From assembly GCA_027924585.1 (NCBI GenBank), contig BSBM01000753.1:18707501-18771500 (forward strand): DNA of 64,000 nucleotides, given 5' to 3'. This stretch comes from Larix kaempferi (taxonomy: Eukaryota > Streptophyta > Pinopsida > Pinales > Pinaceae). Every line of letters starts with the position of its first letter. The first letter of the stretch is position 1. Shown piece by piece: positions 46,606 to 59,188 of the stretch. Made by a program: the position numbers and the translations under genes. A model generated the notes under the pieces. It saw only the letters and a list, made by a program, of their open reading frames with translations, was not told the origin of the DNA and searched no databases.

Positions 46606-48556
46606 TTTAAATATCATGCTACATAGTTGACAAAATTAATAACAATTTTCCAATAAATTTAGCTAAATTTTACAATTTAATTTGCTTTATATTTTTTTGT
46701 AATGATATTCTTATTTATTTCATCCTTTTGTTATTTAAATTTCAAAGTTTGTAACAATTTTTATGTTAAATGAACAATTTTCAAGTGACTACCAAATGTT
46801 AAATTGAAACAATTTTCAAATGAAACATGTAAATTTAGATTATATTTTCATATTAATACATGTACATATTTTTAACTATTTTCAAATTACTTCAATGTTG
46901 CTAACAATTTTCAAATTACTTTTCAAAGTTGCTTTAACAATTTACAAATTATTTCAAAGTTTACTAACAATTTTCAATTTTATTGTCCAACAATTTTCAA
47001 ATGAAATCTACACTTAGATTTTATTTTCAAGTTAAAATGTATGTACATATTAAATATTTTCAAATTTCTAAACTTTACTAACAATTTTCAATGTTATTAG
47101 AATAATTTTCAAATTAAATGTACACTTGGACACTATTTTCAAGTTAAATTGTACATATTTAACTAATTGCAATTTTTTAAGTTACTAACAATTTCAAGTT
47201 AAATGTAATTTCAATTCTTGTTTTGTTAGAAACTTCAATTTCAAAACAAATGAATGAACATTTTGAAATGAACATGTTGTGATAGTTATGTATTAGTTAG
47301 AATTTATTCAATTTGAAAACAAATGAATGAATATTTTCATAGCTATGGTGGTTGGCAATATTTTTATAGTTATGGCGCTTGGCAATATTTTCATAATAAT
47401 GAATATTTGAATACAAATGAATGTTCAAAGAGCTATTTAATTATAATGTTTACTTTAAAAAAATTTCCATCTATCATATGTACTTTTATTTACATAACAT
47501 GACATATTACCATGATAAGATTAATGATTAGAATCATATATTTTGTTAGGACAAATTAGAAATAATTATTTGCAATGTTGGCAACCTTGCATTGATATGT
47601 GAAGCATTATTGATAAAAAATCCTTAAATTACAATTTATGATAAAAATTACAATTTCCATAATTGTTGAAATTGCAAAATCATCAATTAATGAAAATGTT
47701 ATATTGCATTAAAAATTATGAATTTCTCCTCAATCGTATCACTACAATGTTTTTAATTAAATATCGTATTTATTTCTAAATCAATGTTTTTTCCCCACAT
47801 TTAGAGTATAATAGGTATGTTATCATGGGTAAAAAACCAATCTTAAATTTTTATTTCAGGTATATACAACATGGGATGCATGATGTTGTCCTTGAAATTC
47901 TAGGGTAGAAGTGTTGTAATCATTTATTCTTTGTGGTTATTTGCAACTTGTATTTTAAATATTTATTTATTTATTTTATACCATAAAGTTAAAATAACAT
48001 TTTTCTTGTAATGTAAAAGTAAAATGGACATAAATTGCATAAAAAAAATTTGCCCACAATTATATAATATGATGATTATAAATGATATTAATTTTTATGC
48101 CCACGATAATTTTTATCAAGTTATTAATAATTATCTTGACTTAAATATATATAGTTGATTTTTAAATTACTAGCAATTTTAAAGTTAAATGTACAAGTTA
48201 CTACCAATTTCAAGTTACAAGCAATTTCAAATTTTACCAGGAATTTCAAACTTTACTTCTAGAACAATTCTCAAGTTTAATTAAGTTAGCAATGTCAAGT
48301 TACTTGAGCAATTTTAAATTTCAAGTTACTAGCAATTTCAAGTTACTTGAGCAATTTCAAATTTCATGTTACTAGCAATTTCAATTTTTACTTAGAACAA
48401 TTCTCAAGCTAAATGTATTGGTTGGAAAATTCAATTCACATTCAATTTTCAATTTTTCAATTTCCACATCAAATTTCAAGTTACTAGCAATTTTAAAGTT
48501 CAATGCACAACTATCAAGTAACCAATTTTCAATTTGTTAATTTACATGCTATGTAG
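46606..48556 (+). repeat. AATTTTCAA-rich intron of gene T copy 2
   Basis: Decayed repeats of ACAATTTTCAAATTA, TTTTCAAGTTAAA, ATGTACATATT and, near the 3' end (48170-48500), AAGTTACTAGCAATTTCA. It ends with acceptor ACATGCTATGTAG. No coding sequence inside. Confidence 0.6.
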
Positions 48557-51343
48557 GGAGAGATTATGGTCAGACATCACATCATGGTGATCAAGAATCA
48601 CATGACCCTGTGCCCCCTCATGATCCTGATCAGCCATCACATGACAAATTTCTCTCTCACATTGAAAATATAATTGGGAGTTGCAGTGCGGTTGGAAGGG
48701 GTGGAAATTTTCTAGAGGATTGTGCAGTTGTTTCTGCACAAGAAGAGATTGGGAACTCGATCCATGGTTGGAGAGTTAGAGAGTATGTCAATAACATAAT
48801 CAAGTCATATTTTGAACAACATTCAACGATAGCACAAGCTCAAATCCTATATGGGTTGATAAAACACAAAAAATTGAAACGTGCCACAAAGTTGTTAGGT
48901 TTTCAAGATGTTAAAACAAAAAAGACATGCAAGAATGCAATAGAAAATGTAAGAACTGCATTATTTTCGTTTGGAAAATCAAGAAACAATGATACCTGAG
49001 CTACTCCTAGGGAAATTACAACGGCTGTTGTGGCACAAAGCACCTCAAGAAATCAAATGGTATCAACAATGGCATCATTTCTCAATGTTTCAAAAAGAGC
49101 ATTGCTCAAATATACTAAATTCAGGGTCCGAATAGATGAAAATGATGAAGCTACTTGTTTGGCTCTTATTTGTAGGGAACCCTATCGAGGCAGGATGGCA
49201 TCAGGCATTAGAGAGAAGGTGATAGAGTTTTGGGATAGCCATTATCATGCTATTTTAGATCAAAAGCATGTCCTGCGACAAGGTTTATCTAGAGGCATTT
49301 ATCAGGAGCACTGTAAGCATGTGATGGAGATGATGGGAGTTGCACTTTACGAGGAATTCCAAGAAACCAATCCTGGTGTTCAAATATCATTTAGCATGTT
49401 CAACAAATTGAAACTGTGGTATATTAGGTCGAATACGACTTGTGACACTTGTTGCTGTCGGTACCACGTTGAATTTCAACTATACTATGACACATTTCTG
49501 TATTTTTGCAAAAGGCACTAGAACAGTGTACTAGCTCCTCACATAGTGCGAGATTTTATTTGTATGATACTATGCAACAGGAATCCTGAACACATGTTTT
49601 TCAATAAGAGGTGTGTAGGTGGGAGAAAATGCCATGAATGCGGTGATTTGACATTGTTCCATAGGAACTTTTCTATCGATCCAACACACCATGGATTGTC
49701 AGATATCACCGTTAGGTGGAAGAGGTGCGAGTACATCACCATGAATCCAACATCTTCTTCATCTGTGCCATCCAAGAGGATCGACTTGCTCGATGATGAG
49801 ATTCCTGTTTCATATTTCATGGAGAACTTTCAAAGTCATATTTATAAATACATAAAGCACTCCCATAGGTCCAGGTGGCAAGCTTTAGAATTCAAACATT
49901 CTCGTGACGTATTTGAGCCGGGCACAATCTTATCAGTGGTAGAATTTGCGAAGAACTACACCTTTGCTCCTCAGAGAGAGATATAGAGTGAGTACTATCA
50001 CTCTGACTAGGTGTCTATCTTCATACATGTAGTGTACAGACATGCTCAGGAAAGCATTGATGGTAGGGATAACACTCCTCAGTCACGTGAAGTGATCAAG
50101 GAGTACCATTTTTATGTAAGTGATGAGCGTGAGCATGACACATTGTTCATTCAACACTGCTTTGGGTTGATTTATGGTTCATTCAAGAAGAGAGGCGTAT
50201 CATTTATTGAACACTGGATTTGGTTAGATGGGTGTGTAGGGAAATTCAAATCGACACGCTCATTTTATTGTTTGACTCACCTTCACAAACAGACAGGAAT
50301 TCGAAACACCTGGAGCTTTTTGAGATAGGGCATGGAAAGGGCGAACATGATGGCACAGTTGCATGTGTGAAACGAGCACTTCGGAGGTACCAGATGAGTC
50401 ATGGTGCAACCCAAATCAAATGCTCCACTGAAGTAGTTGATTGGTGCACACATCATTTGGGACATCAAGGTCATGAGCAAGCAAGGCCGATGTGCAGGTA
50501 ATAAACTCCAACTCAATTAATAAGCTAATAACATTCAATATCATCATTCCCAAAAGAACACATACTCGATAGAAATTTACATATGACAAATTGAATTCCA
50601 TGTAGGTTCTTTTGGGATGTTTCCCTTGGAGATGTTAATAGATCCATGCCGTGGTATTATGAGACCATCCATGGTATGAGGGAATTGTATTATGTTCAAA
50701 GTAAAGACATGGGTGACATATTTTCCATTGAAATGAGGAAGTATGCCTGTTTTTGCGATTTTTGCATTGATGCAAATGGATGCGGGCTTGATCACTGTGA
50801 AAATGATGTATATGTCAAACCATGGAAATATGTCTCTCTTAATCCAAAGGGCCCACATCCAATTCCAACATGGCAAGAGATGCACACTGAAGAGGCAATG
50901 GTCTCATTAGATCATGATCGAGTTTCTGGCATGGTTAGGGAAGGTACAAGAGTCTTCATTAAGTTAATTAGTTCATTATATATTACACATATACAAATGT
51001 TGTAGAAATATGCATGTAGAACATTTGAATAATATTTGTAATGTATCTTGCAGGTGATGTATTCATTGTCGTTGCACCCCCCCACAACCAAGAAAATGTG
51101 GCATACTATTTGATGCGGTGCACGCAAATAAAGAGTAGGTTCGTGCGACCCTACCAAGATGGGCACTTCACATACAAGACTGGAGACATGGTTCTAATGG
51201 GACACTTTTTTGAAAAAGTGAAAAAATAGGGTGCTCATATTATTTATAGAGATTTTATGTTTGAATATATATCATGTCAATACAATCATTTGGTGGTGGT
51301 AGCTCGGATACCTCTAACAGAAATCAAGGTGAAGAGAGGTTAG

Positions 51344-52675
51344 CCAAAGAGATGGAAGATGACATAAGCTAACCATGATCGTATTATGGAGACTTGCATT
51401 CCTATAACACATTGGCCAGATGAATGAGTTACATGTATGCCACTTGCATCATTGGCATTGTTTTCATGTTGTCTTGTGTAATATTTTTTTGGAGATTTTT
51501 GTGGACGTTGTTTTATAAATGTATTTTTGTAGATGCTTTAATGTCAAGAATACATATACTAGATGGGAGGCTTTTGTGAAATTTGGGTCATGGTGCTCCA
51601 ATGTGAATACACTTGAATGTAGATGTTCTAATTTTAAATTTTGATTTCAAATACAATTGTAATGTAATTGAGAATTTAAAATACATATATACAATGTGGA
51701 ATTGTAAAATTTAAATTTTTAATTGTACAATGTATTCTAATTTTAAATTTTGATTTCAAATTTGCAATATTTTATACATTATAATCCATTCATTGTATTT
51801 CCTCATCAATTACATTGTATTTCATTATCAATTATATAAAAATATTATCAAATACCAATGTATTGAAAAAATGTTTCATTCAACAATAATCAATTAGTTT
51901 TGTTATCAAGAAGATATCAAAGTTAGGGCCAATTTTGCTTGCCTCTCCTCATTCCATTTAATAAAAATATTGGCACTTGGTGCTACATGGAATATAACAT
52001 AGGAGATAGAGGGTACAATTCAACTAAAGGGAGCTTACACATAATCTTTGAATATATTTTCATGCAAACAATACCCATTGTTGGCACAACTCACAAACAT
52101 TCACTCTAATTTCTAACCATCAAACCTTCTCAATTTTTGGTTTACATGCATCAAAAACCATCTTTATCATGCAGTTTTGCAAGCATAGGCATGGAACCTC
52201 TTTGAGAGAAATTAGTTAGTATTATATGGCCTTGCTTGTGTAAAAAAACCTTAATTATCAAACCAAAACACAACTTGTACATGCCTTTGTTTTTGATAGA
52301 CATGGATTACATAATAATGAAAGTTGAAACGTAAACGTAATAATACATGGAAAATATGTACATATCCATAATGAAAAATATCTCATGCTTATCTTATTTG
52401 TGGTGTGTTTGTCTTGAACATTGCGTGTTCCAATAATTTTGTCGTGGGTTTTGTGGCTAATGATCTAACATGGAGATTGCATTATTGGATTTATTTGTAA
52501 ATTGAATCTAGTGTATATAGGTATTCAAACAAAAATACAAGAAACATGGGTGTTTGTGGCAGTCCCCTCCACATCAATCCATGGAAATGACATAGTTCTT
52601 TCCATTTTTTGGGTCATAATCACTAGTGGTCACATTAGGTTCTCATTGCAATCATATCTCAAAATGTATAGGACT
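51344..52675. other. Spacer between gene T copy 2 and gene F copy 2
   Basis: AT-rich, without genes. It continues at 59769 once Copia element 2 is removed, giving an original distance of about 1.4 kb between the two convergent genes. Confidence 0.5.
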
Positions 52676-52680
52676 AATAT

Positions 52681-53241
52681 TGTTGATGTATATGTAACTT
52701 CAGAATGTATTTCACCTATGTATATTGTACTCCTATAGATATGTTATTATTCCTCTATACGGAAGTGTCGTCATTTGTATTGACAAGTGTCGCAACTTGC
52801 AAGTGATGGGCTATTAGACCACCAAGTGTGGGGTCAGCCCTAAATAGTATTACCATGGGTTATTACACTGAGTTAGACAAGTCGTCCCTGCTAGGTTATT
52901 AGGCAGTTCAGGTCATGTATAAATAGAGTGCAGGAGGCACTCTATTTGATCATTTCATTGTTCAATTCTACACTCATCGGAAAGTGGTGCACAAGTGAGG
53001 AAGGAGTCGCTGCTAGAGAAGACTATCTCTTGTACTTGGGTTGTATCATTGTTCTTTCTATCTTTGAGGAAGTTGTGGGGTTTTTCACCTTTATGGTTTT
53101 CCCTAGTGAAACTCTATGTGTCTATTATCTCACGTGATTGCTTGGTGTGATTGACATGCATTGTTATGCTTGATATGCTGTACATGTTATTCTCTCAGTA
53201 AAGATACTATAGTATGTTGAATTAATGCTAAAAAATTAACA
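52681..53241 (+). repeat. 5' LTR of Copia element 2
   Basis: 561 bp, TGTTGATGTA ... AAATTAACA. It contains TATA box TATAAATA (52917-52924). Confidence 0.94.
52917..52945 (+). promoter_or_regulatory. TATA box and adjoining hairpin in the 5' LTR
   Basis: TATAAATA is followed at once by ATAGAGTGC (52923-52931), AGGAG, GCACTCTAT (52937-52945), a perfect 9-bp stem. The stem is kept in the 3' LTR as ATAGAGTG and CACTCTAT. It overlaps the promoter, so a transcript starting at the usual distance would begin within or just after it. Confidence 0.6.
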
Positions 53242-53253
53242 TGGTATCAAAGC
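53242..53253 (+). other. Primer-binding site of Copia element 2
   Basis: TGGTATCAAAGC abuts the 5' LTR. It differs by one base from the initiator tRNA-Met complement TGGTATCAGAGC seen in element 1. Confidence 0.9.
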
Positions 53254-53812
53254 TAACTTGAGAAGAAGACACTATGCAGTTGCGGAAGCTAGGATTCTTT
53301 TTTATTGGGTTTCTCTTCACATCTCTTGAAAGGAAGTAGGGTATTTTGACTCTCCTCATCAAGGCGCATCTTTCTGTCCAATTAGAATTCAATTATGGGC
53401 ACTTTCATTTTTGGCCCTAAACATTAGGGTTTCCACAAAAATAGGAATTTCTGAATTCTGAGACCATAGATGGAAGATCCTTGGAAAAATAGAAGTTTAG
53501 AGATTTTGATCGAAGTTTTTGGTTGGGTGAAGCTCCGGGAAACTCAAACCCTAATTCAGGGTCCTCCTAGTGAATCCGGGAGACTAAAAGGCAATTTTGA
53601 AGGGTGAAACTTTGCAGATTGCAAATTCTGAATATACCAGCTTGATAAACTCATCAAGGCACATATTTCTACCCTTTCAGAAGTTTAAAATTCACATTTT
53701 GAATTTTTAGGGTTTCTCTGACAAACCCTAATCCAACACAAGATCCATATTTCTGCAAATCAAGTGGTAAGACCTAAATATTTTCTATTTCCATTTGAAG
53801 TACTCTTTAAGA

Positions 53813-55259
53813 TGTTTCACCGCACCGAGCTTGAGGATAAGCTTAAAGGGGCTGATAACTTCTGAGCATGGAAGTATAGGATTGGGTTAATCCTGGAAGA
53901 AAATGAATTGGACACTTACATAAGTGAAGAAGTCCCTGTCCTAGAGGGAGAAGAGGCTAGGGCCTTAAATAAGAAGAACTTGGTCAAGGAAAAGAGGATC
54001 ATTGTTGATTCTATCAAAGAACATCTCATACCACATGTTTCATCTCTGAAGACACCCAAGAGATGTTTAATTCTCTAGCCAAGCTATTTGAAGGGAAGGA
54101 CATAAATCGGAAGATGACTTTGCAGAACCAATTGAAAGGGGTAAAGCTTCAGAATGGAGAGACCATTCAATCTTATTTCTCTAAGTTCTCTCAGATCAAG
54201 GAACAACTTGAAGTTGTTGATGAAGTAGTGGACAATGGTGAAATTGTCATAACCACATTGAATGGCCTACCTAGGTCATGGGATTCCTTCATCCAAGGAA
54301 TCTCTGCAAGAAGGAAGTTGATCTCATTCAGTAGAGTATGGGAGGAATGCTCACAAGAAGAAGCAAGGCTTGTGGCTTGAGAAGAAAAGATGGGAAATGA
54401 AGATCAAGCTCTCACAACACACACCAAGAAAGGAAGGTCAAAGAGGGAGCATTCTCATGCTAAGAAATCTTCACACCACCATCAACATAAAGATAAGAAA
54501 GATCTCAGATCCTTCACATGTAATGAGAAGGGACACTTTGCTTCCGATTGTCCTAAGAACAAAAAGAACAACAACATCAACTTCAACGAAAGGAAGAAGA
54601 ACAACAACAAGAGATATCATGCTCATGGTGCCGAGGATGATGAACCTCCCAAGAAGAAGGCTAGAGAAGAAAGTGATTACTCATCTAGTGAAGATGAATA
54701 TGTTCTAATCTCTACTCTCATAGGTACTATCTCTCATGGATGTAATGATTGGCTTATTGATAGTGGGGATTCCAAACACATGACTGAGTTTAAAGAATCT
54801 TTTGCAAATCTATCTAAACATGATTCACCCCATAAGGTGAAACTTGGGGATGACTATCAATATCCTATCAATGGAAGTGGTGAAGCCTCCTACAACCTAG
54901 ACTCTGAGAAGTCTTTGAAGATGAAAGATGTTTTATATGTACCTGGGCTCAAGAAGAACCTACTCTCCATATTTTCATTAGATGCAAAAGGCATGAGGGT
55001 TGCATTTGTAGATGGCCAAGTCCTAATGTGGCCAAAGGGTAAAACTATAGATGATGTGGTAGTGATTGGGGAGCAAGAGGGAGGATTGTACAAATTGAAG
55101 GGACAACTTGAACATGCAATGGCACATGAATCCGTGGTGCCAAGTGAACTTTGCCATAGAAGGCTTGCACATATGCACTATAGGGCACTACCAATTGCAA
55201 GTAAAGTTGTAGAGGGTCTTCCTGAAATCAAGACAAAGCATGAAGGTGTTTGCAAATGA
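53813..55259 (+). pseudogene. Copia element 2 gag-protease and start of integrase, broken
   Basis: Begins near ATG 53813, with the coding frame slightly out of step with that ATG. Matches element 1 gag (TELEDK, then KYRIGLILEENEL, RIIVDSIKEHLIPHV). Breaks: TGA 53863-53865 in place of the Arg of NFRAW, a one-base loss near 54058, TGA 54378-54380 after EEARLVA, and TGA 55257-55259 in the integrase zinc region. The zinc knuckle has lost its first Cys (SFTCNEKGHFASDC) and the protease motif reads WLIDSGDSKHMT, with Asp in place of the usual Ala after DSG. Capsid assembly and proteolysis would fail. Confidence 0.88.
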
Positions 55260-57821
55260 TGTGCTAAAGGAAAGAACATTAAGAAGGCATTTCCAAGTAG
55301 TGAAAGCAAAGCTGCAGGTATCTTGAAAATTATCCACTCCGATGTATGCGGTCCAATGTCATCCAACTCTCTGAGTGGGTATGTATATTATATCTCTTTC
55401 ATTGATGATTTCTCTAGGAAGACTTGGGTTTACTTCTTGAAGAACAAAGTTGAAGTGTTTGATAAGTTCAAGGAATTCAAAGCCTTGACGGAAAATCAAA
55501 CTGATAACAATATCAAGACATTCAGATTTGACAATGGCAGAGAATTCACTTCAGGTGATTTCAAGAAGTTATGCAGTGATTCAGGAATTAAGAGGGAGTT
55601 GACTGCTCCCTACAATCCACAAAAAAATGGGGTTGCAGAAAGAAATAATAGAACAATCATGGAAGCAGTATGGGCAATGTTGCATGACCAGAATCTGCCT
55701 ATGCATTTATGGGCAGAAGCAGCTAGGACAGTTGTGTATGTGCAGAACAGAACACCTCACATGATATTGGACAACAAGACACCAGAAGAAGTATTCTTTG
55801 GTAAGAAACCTGAAGTCAACCATCTTAGAATATTTGGTTGTCCAGTATATACATATGTTCCAAAGGAAAAAAGAACAAAACTAGATCCTTCAGGAAAGAA
55901 GGGCATCTTTGTGGGGTACAGTGAAAGCTCGAAAGCCTACAGAATATGCTTTCCAGGGTTCAAGAAGATTGATGTCAGTAGGGATGTGACATTTGATGAA
56001 AACTCAGCCTTCATCAAATCAAATAAAACATCTGTTGAAGATCATGAAGAACCAAAGGAAACCATATTCCAAGACACTACCACGACTGAAACAATTCCAA
56101 ATGTGGATCGTGAAATGGAAGATCTGCAAGAACCTGTAGATTCACCCCGTGAGAAGAACTCTCATAAGAGGAAACTTGCATGGGCTAGAGAGCTCATTCA
56201 AGATGCAAAAATGTATGGCATTCCAAAAGAAGAACACAAAGAAAGGAAGAGGACTAGATCTCATACCAGTTATGTTCCCTTACTCTGTGACATTATGAAC
56301 AAAGAACCTTCCAATTATGAAGAAGCAATGAAAAAGAAAGAATGGGAGGATGCCATGGTCGAGGAATACCAGTCGATCATGAAGAATGATGTTTGGGATG
56401 TGGTCCCAAGACCTGAAGGGAAGTCTATTGTGACTTTGAAGTGGATCTACAAGATCAAGCATGCTACAGATGGTAGCATAGAGAAATACAAAGCGAGATT
56501 TGCAGCTCGTGGCTTCTCCCAGAAAGAGGGGATAGACTATGAAGAGAATTTTGGTCCTGTAGCCAGGTACACTTCCATCAATTTAGTACTTGCCTTGACT
56601 GCAGTGATGAAATGGAAGATACACCAGATGGATGTCAAGACAGCTTTATTGAATGGTGTAGTCGAAGAGGAAGTGTATGTGGAGCAGCCACTTTGTTTTG
56701 AGACACATGATAGGGAGTCATATGTGTGTAGGTTGAAGAAAGCCTTGTATGGCTTGAAGCAAGCCCCTAGGACTTGGTATGGTAGGATAGACATCTTTAT
56801 ATCCAGTTTGGGATTTAATAAGAGTAAAGCAGATTCCAACCTTTACTACAAGGTTGAGGAAGGCAATCCTGTGATACTACTTCTGTATGTGGATGACCTG
56901 CTTGTTACAGGTGAGGATGGATTGATTGCCAATACCAAGAGGAAGCTTGCTGCCGAGTTCAAGGTGAAGGACTTGGCGATGATGCAATATTTTCTAGGCA
57001 TGGAGGTGTGGCAGAGTGTAGATGGGATCTTCCTTGGACAAGGGAAGTATGCATTAGAAATCTTGAAGAGGTTCGGGATGATGGACTGCAAGGCCATGGC
57101 CACACCTATGGCATCGAACTTGAAGCTTCTGTGTGATGCTTCATCTGATCTGGTTGAAGTCATTGTGTATCATCAGATGATTGGGTCCTTGATGTACTTG
57201 ATGAACACTAGACCAGATATTTTCTTTGCGGTGAACACATTGAGCCAGTTCCTGACGTATCCCATAGGTGTTCACCTGATTGCTGTAAAGCATATTCTGA
57301 GGTGCCTGAAGGGTACAATTGATTATGGGCTCAAGTATGATGTGAATCAAAAGTTTAACCTGCAGGGTTATGTTGATTCAGACTGGGCAGGTAGTGCTGT
57401 AGATAGAAGGAGCACATCTGGGTGCTACTTCAGTATGGGATCGGGAGTGATCTCTTGGTTTAGCAGGAAGCAATCCTGTGTAACACTGAGTATAGCCAAA
57501 GCAGAGTATGTTGCAGCTTGTTCAACTAGTTGTGAGGCAGTATGGCTCTGGAAACTGCTGTCTGAGTTATTTGATCTATTGCTAGAGGCTACTGGTATCT
57601 TTTGTGACAACCAGATTTGTGTGAAGCTATATGAGAACCCAGTGTTCCACGACAGGTCGAAGCATATTGAGATCAAATATCACTATATCAGGGATATGGT
57701 GCAGAGAGGAGCAGTGAAGCTCCTGTATGTTGCGACATATGAGCATGTTGCAGATGTGTTGATGAAACCACAAGCCAGAGTGAAGTTTGAATACTTCAGA
57801 GAGAGGTTTGGTGTTATTTAG
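55260..57821 (+). pseudogene. Copia element 2 integrase-RT-RNase H, open frame
   Basis: In the same frame as the preceding piece and open to TAG at 57819-57821 (first internal ATG 55323). Integrase keeps the catalytic triad: HSDVCGPM, FRFDNGREF, NGVAERNNRT. RT shows KWIYKIKH, QMDVKTALLNG, KALYGLKQAPRTWY and LLLYVDDLLVTG. RNase H shows GYVDSDWAGS, AKAEYVAAC, CDNQICVK and the SKHIEIKYH tail. By sight all polymerase and integrase catalytic positions are intact, so this half decayed less than gag or was the last to be hit. It would need gag-protease from elsewhere to function. Confidence 0.92.
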
Positions 57822-57959
57822 ATTGACAACACTTTGAGGAAGAAGTGATGGACACATTTGTAGGAGCCATTCCAAGCATGGAGAGAGGAGGATCCTTCCC
57901 ATGGATATGGATGTAAGCCTTGGATGATGAGCATCAGGACGATGCTCCAGTTACTGCTC

Positions 57960-58165
57960 TGTATATGCATCATGTTGGATGTTGGATATGATCAGTTGGA
58001 TCATGTATCTATATATGCATCATGTTGGATGTTGGATATGATCAGTTGGATCATGTATCTATATATGCATCATGTTGGATGCTGGATATGATCAGTTGGA
58101 TCATGTATATGTATATGCATCATGTTGGATGCTTGATATGATCAGTTGGATCATGTACTTGTGTA
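57960..58165. repeat. ~59-bp tandem repeat after pol in Copia element 2
   Basis: Four units of ATATGCATCATGTTGGATG(T/C), TGGATATGATCAGTTGGATC and ATGTAT, followed by looser TGATCAGGTGGATCATG variants to about 58330. Confidence 0.85.
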
Positions 58166-58352
58166 TGTATCAGGTGGATACATTGTATGATCGGGTAGAT
58201 CATGTATGATGATATGTATTAGGTGGATACATGGTATGCATCAGGTGGATGCATTGATGATCAGGATGATCATGCTATGATGACATGCATCAGGTAGATG
58301 CTTTGACATGATCAGGTGGATCATGATTGATGAGTCTGAAGACACAGATGCA

Positions 58353-58745
58353 CAGAGCCTTTCTGACATGGTGGTAAATATGTTCTCCCATGTGTGCTGA
58401 TGAAGTGCAGAGCCTTTCCGACATGGTGGTAGGTGTGTTCTCCCATGTGCGTTGATGTAAGTGTAGAGCATTTCTGACATGGTGGTAGATGTGTTCTCCC
58501 ATGTGCGTTGATGTAAGTGCAGAGCCTTTTCGACATGGTGGTAGATGTGTTCTCCCATGTGCGTTGATGTAAGTGCAGAGTATTTCTGACATGGTGGTAG
58601 ATGTGTTCTCCCATATGCGTTGATGTAAGTGCAGAGCCTTTCCAACATGGTGGTAGATGTGTTCTCCCATGTGCATTAATGTGAGTGCTAAGCCTTTCAT
58701 GGATGGTTGAAGTGTGTCTTCCCATGCCGTTGAGTGTAAGTGCTG
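58353..58745. repeat. 56-bp tandem repeat after pol in Copia element 2
   Basis: Units start at 58353, 58408, 58464, 58520, 58576, 58632 and 58688 (CAGAGCCTTTCTGACATGG, TGGTAGATGTGTTCTCCCAT, GCGTTGATGTAAGTG). Long minus-strand frames here (58241-58959) are artefacts of the repeat. Confidence 0.92.
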
Positions 58746-59179
58746 TATTGTGTGCATTTGGACTGTGCTTCGTAAACGATGAGATGATCAGTATGATCAT
58801 GAGTATCAGGATGACACTCCATGGCCGTGGACAGGTTGTGTAGTTACATGTAAAATATCTTGGGAGATCCAATAGGTTGATAAGTATGCTCGTAATCAGT
58901 CCTGGGATGCTCTTTCGATGTTTTGGCTTAACACACATAATCAATCCTGAGGATTCCACAGTATGGCCAGTGATGATGAAGACCTACAGGTGGTGGGCCT
59001 ACATCTAGTATGAAAAAGGACTGGCTCTGTAGAACTTCCTATGATGAGTAGATCAGATATTGATTGAGATAGCAGTAGTAGTGATGATGACGATGATTCG
59101 ATGACGATGATCCAGTGATGATGATCCAGAGAAGAAGAGTTGTGCTAGCAGATCTGTGTCAAGAAATACCTTCCTAGTT

Positions 59180-59188
59180 AAGAGGGAG
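59180..59188 (+). other. Polypurine tract of Copia element 2
   Basis: AAGAGGGAG directly before the 3' LTR. Confidence 0.85.

Larger units (their letters stand above)
46230..51343 (+). pseudogene. Gene T, copy 2 (transposase-like, nearly full length)
   Basis: Probable leader exon to 46317, coding exon from ATG 46417 (MGNKKKRQRKHARQQ, basic), a ~2-kb intron of AATTTTCAA-rich repeats, then exons 48557-50497, 50606-50943 and 51054-51343. Domain order: an HTH-like stretch (MASFLNVSKRALLKYTKFR), a Cys/His cluster (CDTCCCRYHVEF ... FLYFCKR; CHECGDLTLFHRNF), FMENFQSHIYKYIKH, YHFYVSDEREHDTLFIQH, HWIWLDGCVGKFKS, FFEIGHGKGEHDG, and a C-terminal domain (DVFIVVAPP ... YYLMRCTQ). Breaks: TGA 48997-48999; TAG 49519-49521, 49984-49986 and 50008-50010; a one-base loss in the T-run near 50317-50321; TAG 51227-51229. 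From memory, related proteins with DG...FK...HGKG..DG occur widely in eukaryotic genomes, in mobile-element settings; catalytic residues are not established here. Confidence 0.75.

Noticed and set aside
58241-58959. Three long overlapping minus-strand frames (135-212 codons) with repeated GEHIYHHVGKA-type peptide
   Set aside because: The 56-bp repeat array, read across, keeps several frames open. It lies in the untranslated 3' part of Copia element 2, on the opposite strand.
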